Shown here: one piece after another, positions 21,401-26,159 of the stretch | Layout of the letters: the number at the start of each line of letters is the position of its first letter | Position numbering within the stretch: position 1 is the first letter of the stretch | Origin: Saccoglossus kowalevskii | Lineage: Eukaryota; Hemichordata; Enteropneusta; Harrimaniidae | DNA length: 26,159 bases | Assembly (NCBI RefSeq): GCF_000003605.2 | Contig: NW_003140811.1 | Coordinates: 1,237,265-1,263,423 of the forward strand | Direction: 5' to 3' | Translations under genes and position numbers: made by a program | Notes under the pieces: model-generated | Told to the model about the DNA's origin: nothing | Databases searched by the model: none | What the model saw: the letters and a program-made list of their open reading frames with translations, nothing else

Positions 21401-23906
21401 GGTAACATCTACCGCACCATTTGTGTTCGCAAAAACACCGGTCACATCTCACTCTCAATGAGATTGCATGGTCACCATTTGATTCTAACATCTATTGTCA
21501 ATCATACAACTACATGTATCTCACCTTTTCAAATTGGTGCACTCTAAAAATTCCTCTTGTGTCCCTACCATGTGATCCAACTTCTTGTCTGAAGCAGGTA
21601 GAATACCCAGCATACTTTATAGGTAGGTCTGCAGTGGGTATCCACTCGTCTCGATGATATGCCGCTATTGGCTGTTCAGAGGTTGCTATTAAATATTTTT
21701 CTTCATAGCCAGAGTCTTCAGATTTCTCGCTACCCTTACCGATGACCTAGAGAGATGGAGTGATAGCAACAAATTTATTTCTCAAAATAATCATTACAAG
21801 TTACACAATTTGCCAGGTTTTTCACCTTTTCGAACACTTTCGCTATTGTACACTATTACAAGTACAAGCATTATAACTACAAACAAGGAAAGAAGCATAA
21901 TAATAATGTAATCACGAGAATACAACAAAGTATGATTAATATCAGTACTATTAATGTGTGAAATGTACATATTTTTCTCGCACCTTGTAAAGTTCGTCAT
22001 CAAACTGACTCAGCTGTGCCACTTCCTGCATAACTTCTTTTTTCATGAAAAACGGTGTGTACAGTGGAATGAAATCTTTCTCGGCCAGTATTCGCAACCC
22101 GTGCTGAATCAATGCTTGTTCTAAGAATATAACAGCCCCCTAATACAGGCAATATGAAGATCAGTGTGAATTATTTTAAAAAAACATAAATCTCAACCAT
22201 CCATTTTTCCCTGACCATCTCCATCAACACCAAAGGCAGCTTTGTTTCACATTTCACAAAGTAACTCCACATAATTTTGATCAAGAATAAAAATAACTTT
22301 TTTTATAGTTTATTTTGCAACTAATTATTGCTGCTGTGTATGTTGACCAATATTGCATGAGAAGTCTTGTCTAATAACAATTCATAGTACTGTAAAAATA
22401 TTCACTGGGTTTGCACTAAAAATGCACTAAATTAAAACTCAGTGAATATGTAAAATTAAGTATAGTTCATAAATGTAGCTATGGTATATCATTTTCTATA
22501 TGTAGATTGTATGAGTTGCCAATTAGGTTTGATGAATCGGTCTGACCTGCATCTGAAAACAGGAACTAAGTGCCCCCAAGTGGCCACTTTCCCAGATCAC
22601 TAGGCAAATCAACTGACCTGCAATGCCACCTTTTTTTATAGCAGTAGTACACTGCATTATGCAAAATTATAGGTGGCCACCATTTTATACAGTCTGGTAC
22701 AAGTAGTAGTGAAATCCTTAAAATCCTTACCTTGAGAAAGTATCCTCGACTGCCAGATACCACAGCACCTCTTTCTCCTTCCATACCATCTATCATGTGT
22801 ATCAAGTCAACATGAGAATATTTTTTACGAACATCCAACTCGCCAAATGTGCGTACAATTTCATTTTCATCCTAAAACAGATGAACATGACTTTTTAAAT
22901 TAATGTTTTAAAATGTATGCATGATAACCAGCCCACTTTCCGAGATACAAAATGTATGTTGTGATATAAAAAACTCTGCACATGTAGACGTACGATATCA
23001 TACGATATCATTGCCAGTCAATGCATTCAGAAATGTTTAATACAATTATATGTTCAAAGATGCATATAGTACTCACTTCATCATTGCTAATAGGCACAGA
23101 CTCATGAAGCATGTTTCCGATTTCTTTCAAGTTTTCATTACGAACTTTCTCAAATTCCAGCCTTTCACTGTTACATTTCGCTATGCATTCGTCAATTAAA
23201 ACTCGGATTTTCTTGATTTGATTCACGGTTAAATTCTGTGGTGGAAAAACAAAAAAGAAAGACTTGCATCTATTGATAAAACATTACATTACAGTTTCTA
23301 ATCTAGGTACTTACAAAATTACATAAACAGTGATGATTTTGAATATTAGGAAAAGAAGATGTGAGAAACTGAGGAGAAGATAGCGAGATATGAAAAAAAA
23401 ACATCAATGATTTGTACCATAAATAAAGACAATGAATAACAGTATTGGTTGAGCATTCCAAAGATAACTTTGATCTCCAGGTAGTAATGTAGCATGCTGA
23501 ACACATATTGACTCAATAATAACATGCATACATGTCCTCCCCGAGAAATTCCAAAAATAATAAAATAAAGACTGATTTTGCTGATCAGAAATGGGAGTAT
23601 GCTAATGCACCAATAAACCAGTTAATATGTTTTATAACGCACCACATCCTGATTCTGATTCTGATGCATAAACTTGTCAATTAATTAAACGTTATTTAGA
23701 CACTTATTTCTAAACTGTGAAAGCTCAACACAACAGTGGTCAACATAATTCAATTCATAATAACATTAGTTGCCTGCTGGTATTCCATATTCCAATGCAG
23801 ATATTATAATATTTGTTACCTTTAAAAGATCTTCAGTAAGTGCTTCCATTTTGGCAACAACATCTTCTGGTACTGCTTCATCAGCATCTCCAACAGGTTC
23901 TTTTTT
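18322..23906 (-). CDS. SARS1: Cytosolic seryl-tRNA synthetase (5'-partial, 9 exons)
   Basis: Charges tRNA-Ser (and tRNA-Sec) with serine in the cytosol; class II synthetase. Exons in gene order: 23906-23820, 23235-23077, 22871-22731, 22139-21984, 21746-21525, 21004-20875, 19778-19621, 18839-18710, 18488-18322. All introns are GT-AG and all phases match, giving about 449 residues from roughly residue 70 of the usual ~514 to TGA at 18324-18322. Visible in order: KKEPVGD eukaryotic insert, second half of the tRNA-binding coiled-coil arm ending [16 protein letters not shown], motif 1 (IPLYTPFFM), ATSEQP serine pocket, motif 2 ([10 protein letters not shown]...FRVHQFEK), [11 protein letters not shown], motif 3 ([11 protein letters not shown]) and a lysine-rich tail. 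The missing N-terminus must be encoded to the right of the window. Confidence 0.97.
18710..18839 (-). CDS. SARS1: SARS1 exon: motif 3
   Basis: [20 protein letters not shown] then LENYQTEEG contains the SerRS form of motif 3 with its ATP-binding Arg. [13 protein letters not shown] is the conserved end of the core. The exon ends in one base (A), completed by AT of the next exon. Confidence 0.97.
18840..19620 (-). other. SARS1 intron with C-tract
   Basis: Intron between the GGQ and AEFVHML exons. It has an 11-base C run at 18949-18959; no other feature. The short - strand frame over 18996-19247 is intronic. Confidence 0.7.
19621..19778 (-). CDS. SARS1: SARS1 exon: [12 protein letters not shown] region
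   Basis: [20 protein letters not shown] then [18 protein letters not shown] is the highly conserved segment between motifs 2 and 3 (ATP and serine site). Donor GTGAGT. The intron before it carries the 30-bp minisatellite. Confidence 0.97.
19943..20231. repeat. 30-bp minisatellite in a SARS1 intron (9 full copies)
   Basis: Full units start at 19951, 19981, 20011, 20041, 20071, 20101, 20131, 20161 and 20191, with partial ends. Each begins GGAAAACA, ends TATACCACATAT, and copies differ only at unit positions 9-10: TG, TG, AG, TA, AG, TG, TG, TG, AG. Because 30 is divisible by 3 and the unit has no stop in any frame, all six frames are open across the array, creating false 100-150 codon frames. 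Confidence 0.98.
20232..20874 (-). other. SARS1 intron remainder
   Basis: Between the minisatellite and the upstream exon. AT-rich with no recognised element; overlapping frames near 20622-20889 are intronic or run into the exon in the wrong frame. Confidence 0.6.
20875..21004 (-). CDS. SARS1: SARS1 exon: [11 protein letters not shown] region
   Basis: 43 codons plus one base. [20 protein letters not shown] and then [16 protein letters not shown] follow motif 2 directly. The exon ends with the first G of a split Gly codon, completed by GT of the next exon. Confidence 0.97.
21005..21524 (-). other. SARS1 intron
   Basis: 520 bases between the motif 2 exon and the VEQF exon. Nothing recognised in it. 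Confidence 0.7.
21525..21746 (-). CDS. SARS1: SARS1 exon: serine pocket and motif 2
   Basis: 74 whole codons. It contains [18 protein letters not shown] (serine-binding T-x-E), [15 protein letters not shown] and [18 protein letters not shown], the motif 2 loop that contacts ATP and the tRNA acceptor end. All key residues are present, so the enzyme should be active. Confidence 0.98.
21984..22139 (-). CDS. SARS1: SARS1 exon: motif 1
   Basis: 52 whole codons. [20 protein letters not shown] then [20 protein letters not shown] forms the motif 1 helix and strand of the dimer interface. The donor is GTGCGA, weaker than the others but with the obligatory GT. Confidence 0.97.
22140..22730 (-). other. 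SARS1 intron
   Basis: 591 bases between the YFLK exon and the GAVIF exon. AT-rich, nothing recognised. Confidence 0.7.
22731..22871 (-). CDS. SARS1: SARS1 exon: core entry
   Basis: 47 whole codons, donor GTAAGG. It encodes [19 protein letters not shown]...[13 protein letters not shown], the conserved W/T-G-x-x...K-Y-S-H-V-D-L and S-G-S-R-G-Y-F-L-K blocks at the start of the aminoacylation domain. Confidence 0.97.
23077..23235 (-). CDS. SARS1: SARS1 exon: coiled-coil arm
   Basis: 53 whole codons, acceptor TTCCACAG-type and donor GTGAGT. It encodes the returning helix of the tRNA-binding arm ([20 protein letters not shown]) and the conserved [20 protein letters not shown] turn into the catalytic core. 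Confidence 0.97.
23236..23819 (-). other. SARS1 intron
   Basis: 584 bases between the KKEPVG exon and the arm exon. Nothing recognised. Confidence 0.7.
23820..23906 (-). CDS. SARS1: SARS1 exon: arm insert
   Basis: 29 whole codons, acceptor TTGTAG and donor [22 protein letters not shown] matches the acidic insert specific to eukaryotic SerRS inside the N-terminal arm. It is the most 5' exon recognised; it starts in phase 0 after the conserved G-E-K-M-K, which is not found in the window. Confidence 0.93.
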
Positions 23907-24916
23907 CTACAACCCAAACACATACATGTACCTCAATTTGAGTCTATGGTACATTTCGTCACATGCATGTATGTATGTATGTATCAAAATGTACATTTTG
24001 TCAAGCTCAAAATTATACACAACTACATGTACTTCATAATTTGCACAACATAATTTGGTACATTGTAAGAGGGATATTTCAGAGAGATATAATGTGACAA
24101 TAGTTGTGAACCGAATATTAAATGCATTAAAAGTTATTAAAGTTATTATCAGAACTGATTTTCTAATAATTTATAAATATGCTTAATACAGTGTTGCCTC
24201 GGTAATCCTAATTATTTACTGAAAATTAGATACATCATTTTAAACCAATTTTTTTCCTTCTAGAGAGCAGATAATTGAAAATCACTTACTTCTGAAAACA
24301 AATTAAAAAGTAGAATTAGTTATCAAACCTGTGATCAGATATGGATGTGATTGTATTGCTTTTTTCCTAGAGAGTGATTTTTCTGAAAATAGCACCAAAT
24401 TGACCATTGCATCTGGTGTTATCACAACACACTTCAGAGTAAAGTGATTATTTTATTATCTCTTTGGGGTTCATTCAGAGTTCAGGTAAGACATCAACTC
24501 ACTTGAATGTCTGTATTGCGTCAACTAAACCACTGCTTTGAGTTGATGCAATTAAGGCAAAGAAACGTGTACTTCTACTGGGTTAGTTAATATATAGGAA
24601 ATCATTTTTTGTAATTTAGCATATACATGGCAGAAAAAATTCAGACAAATGAAGTTCAGAAAATGGACTCAAAACGAAAAGATGAAATTATACCAATACT
24701 CAATACTTGAGTGTGAATGCAGAAATATATACTATTAAATGAAATAGCACATTGTACAATATAGTATGGTAGAAAGGTTTGATTTTAGCGGACTTGACAC
24801 TGCAATGATATTAATGTGGCAATAGCTATAAATCTTTTACATGTATACCAACTTTTAATAAGTGTCAATTAGTAATAGCCGTCGCCAAAATGTGGACACT
24901 GAAAGCATAGCATATA
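23907..24916 (-). other. SARS1 intron or upstream region
   Basis: No sequence matching the expected preceding SARS1 exon (R-A-D-N...K-L-K-N-L-C-S-K...G-E-K-M-K) was found on the - strand here. A short (ATGT)n run lies at 23963-23984. Probably intron, interrupted by the transposon that begins at 24917. Confidence 0.5.
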
Positions 24917-25112
24917 CAGTCAAACCTCATTAGTACAAACTCGGTTACAACGAAAAACCGGTTACAACGAACGAACAACAAAAGTCCCGTTTGAAATGCT
25001 TACTTTCCTATGCAATGGGCATCGTTTATAACGACAATGCTTATTACGAAAACCCGGTTACAGCGACTTGTTTTTCGTCTGAGAACAATGGGTTGTTTAC
25101 ATTTATAACGAA
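24917..25112 (+). repeat. Tigger terminal and subterminal repeats
   Basis: After the CAGTCAAACCTC tip, CGGTTACAACGAA occurs exactly at 24942-24954 and 24959-24971. Variants follow: GTTTATAACGA (about 25024), CGGTTACAGCGA (25055-25066) and TTTATAACGAA (25102-25112). Such repeated sites near the ends are candidate transposase-binding sites; binding is inferred. Confidence 0.75.
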
Positions 25113-25493
25113 CAAATGCCCGAGTGGCTTCGATAATTATAATCATAACATGTGGCCAAGATCCGGTGTGGTGCATAATAAACAATGCATACAAGACTGT
25201 TTGCGTACAATTAACCTGTCCAGTCAATTTTAACATCTCAAACAATGCTTGTCTGACTATAAAATCACACAAGATTATGGGTGTGATTTTTTATGAATGA
25301 ACACAAAGTCGCAAAGTGTTGAAATATCACGTTCATGTGGTTGAGAATGGTTGACGTAAACAACGAGACGGACGGAAATCACGCAAATCACGGGAAAGTC
25401 TGAGTAGACAGACAGTGTGAAAATTGGGGGTTTGGAGAGGGATAAATAAAGCTTGACTTTACAGAGGCAGTCACTCTCAGTTTTGACTTCACC

Positions 25494-26159
25494 ATGTCGA
25501 ACACTCGAGGGCGAATAACAGTGATGTTATGCGCTAACATGGATGGCTCAGAAAAGTTGAAACCGCTCGTTCTTGGTAAATCAAAGAAACCTAGGTGTTT
25601 TAAAAATGTGAACTTGGATGCCCTTCCTGTCGATTACGCAGCAAACAGAAAAGCCTGGATGAACAGTGATTTATTTCGAGACTGGCTTCATAAACAAGAC
25701 AGAAAATTCACTTTTGAAAAACAAAAAGTGTTGATGTTTGTCGACAACTGTCCCGCCCATCCTGTCGTAAGTAATCTGACATCAATCAAACTTGTGTTTT
25801 TGCCGCCAAACACAGCGTCAAAATTGCAGCCGATGGATATGGGCGTTATAAGAAATTTCAAAAGTCATTACAGAAGACGGGTAGTCGAGAGAATGCTTGT
25901 ATCCCTTGATGCCGGTGAAAATCTGCCGATTATCAACATTAAAGATGCCATCGACATGATACACTCGTCTTGGATCAAAGTCAAGTCAACTTCCATTGCA
26001 AACTGTTTCCGTAAGGTGGAGTTTGTCCACGGTGAAAGTGGTGACATCGAAACAGCTGACGACAATCGCGAACACGTTGACGACAATCTATCCACACTTT
26101 GGGAAAATCTTTCACAGCAGGTAGATCTACCAGACCAGCTTTCTTTTTCTGATTTTGTT
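25494..26159 (+). CDS. Tigger/pogo-like transposase, DDE domain fragment (N- and C-incomplete)
   Basis: 222 codons from ATG 25494 with no stop to the window edge. ITVMLCANMDGSEKLKPLVL then GKSKKPRCFK is the pogo/Tigger DDE-domain block, followed by VLMFVDNCPAH (second catalytic Asp, residue 84) and LPPNTASKLQPMDMGVI (third Asp, residue 115), then the helical C-terminal part of the domain. The frame begins just downstream of where the first Asp (D-E-T-G type motif) should be, and the N-terminal helix-turn-helix and CENP-B-type DNA-binding regions are absent; an in-frame stop lies about 15 codons upstream. The protein should not be catalytically competent alone. Many domesticated proteins (jerky, CENP-B, Tigger-derived) share this fold, but the adjacent terminal repeat says this is a transposon. 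Confidence 0.88.
   Translation, partial: MSNTRGRITVMLCANMDGSEKLKPLVLGKSKKPRCFKNVNLDALPVDYAANRKAWMNSDLFRDWLHKQDRKFTFEKQKVLMFVDNCPAHPVVSNLTSIKLVFLPPNTASKLQPMDMGVIRNFKSHYRRRVVERMLVSLDAGENLPIINIKDAIDMIHSSWIKVKSTSIANCFRKVEFVHGESGDIETADDNREHVDDNLSTLWENLSQQVDLPDQLSFSDFV

Larger units (their letters stand above)
24917..26159 (+). mobile_element. Tigger/pogo-type DNA transposon (Tc1/mariner superfamily), 3'-truncated by window
   Basis: The left terminus CAGTCAAACCTCATTAG sits next to a TA (24915-24916), as expected for the TA target-site preference of the superfamily, and has the CAGT-x-x-AACCTC start typical of Tigger ends. Subterminal copies of a GGTTACAACGAA-like motif follow, then a transposase fragment from 25494 to the window edge. 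Only 577 bases separate the terminus from the truncated frame, too little for the missing N-terminal domains, so this copy looks internally deleted. The right end is outside the window. Confidence 0.85.

Noticed and set aside
24290-24330. Possible splice signals for an upstream SARS1 exon
   Set aside because: The flanking sequence does not encode any conserved SerRS N-terminal residues.
25000-25272. Overlapping 80- and 90-codon frames on both strands within the transposon leader
   Set aside because: They lie in terminal-repeat sequence and match no transposase domain; not the missing N-terminus.

Overview
This looks like nuclear DNA from an invertebrate animal. It is AT-rich, and its coding sequence is split into short exons with GT-AG introns, with a typical metazoan cytosolic seryl-tRNA synthetase and a tyrosine-kinase-like protein. 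I cannot name the species. No bacterial-style operons, rRNA, tRNA or CRISPR arrays were seen.

Left part (about 1060-9430, + strand): the 3' portion of a gene whose nine recognisable coding exons (1060-1127, 1979-2097, 4000-4088, 4374-4563, 5670-5815, 6080-6138, 6469-6549, 6848-6989, 7483-8912) join in one open frame of about 773 residues. They encode a tyrosine-kinase-group catalytic fold in which the glycine loop, the helix-C glutamate, the HRD aspartate and the DFG motif are all replaced, so it is predicted to be a pseudokinase. A 475-residue serine-rich and coiled-coil tail follows, almost all in one exon. The 5' end of the gene lies outside the window or was not recognised.

Middle (about 9430-18180): a long gene-poor spacer between the 3' ends of two convergent genes. 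It holds an (AT)n microsatellite, a degenerate repeat near 15.9-16.1 kb, a 33-bp minisatellite at 17.1-17.4 kb and a slightly GC-richer island near 15.2-15.6 kb. No convincing gene was found there.

Right part (18185-23906, - strand): nine exons of cytosolic seryl-tRNA synthetase (SARS1), running from about residue 70 of the usual protein to the stop codon. All splice phases match, and class II motifs 1, 2 and 3 are visible. One intron contains a very regular 30-bp minisatellite. The first SARS1 exon or exons must lie beyond the right edge.

Right edge (24917-26159): a Tigger/pogo-type DNA transposon (Tc1/mariner superfamily). It has a recognisable 5' terminus at a TA dinucleotide and a 222-codon open frame, still open at the window edge, covering the second and third catalytic aspartates of the transposase. 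The DNA-binding region and first aspartate are missing, so this copy looks internally deleted. If the SARS1 5' exons lie to the right, as expected, the transposon sits inside a SARS1 intron in the opposite orientation. The kinase-like gene and SARS1 show no sign of functional linkage.
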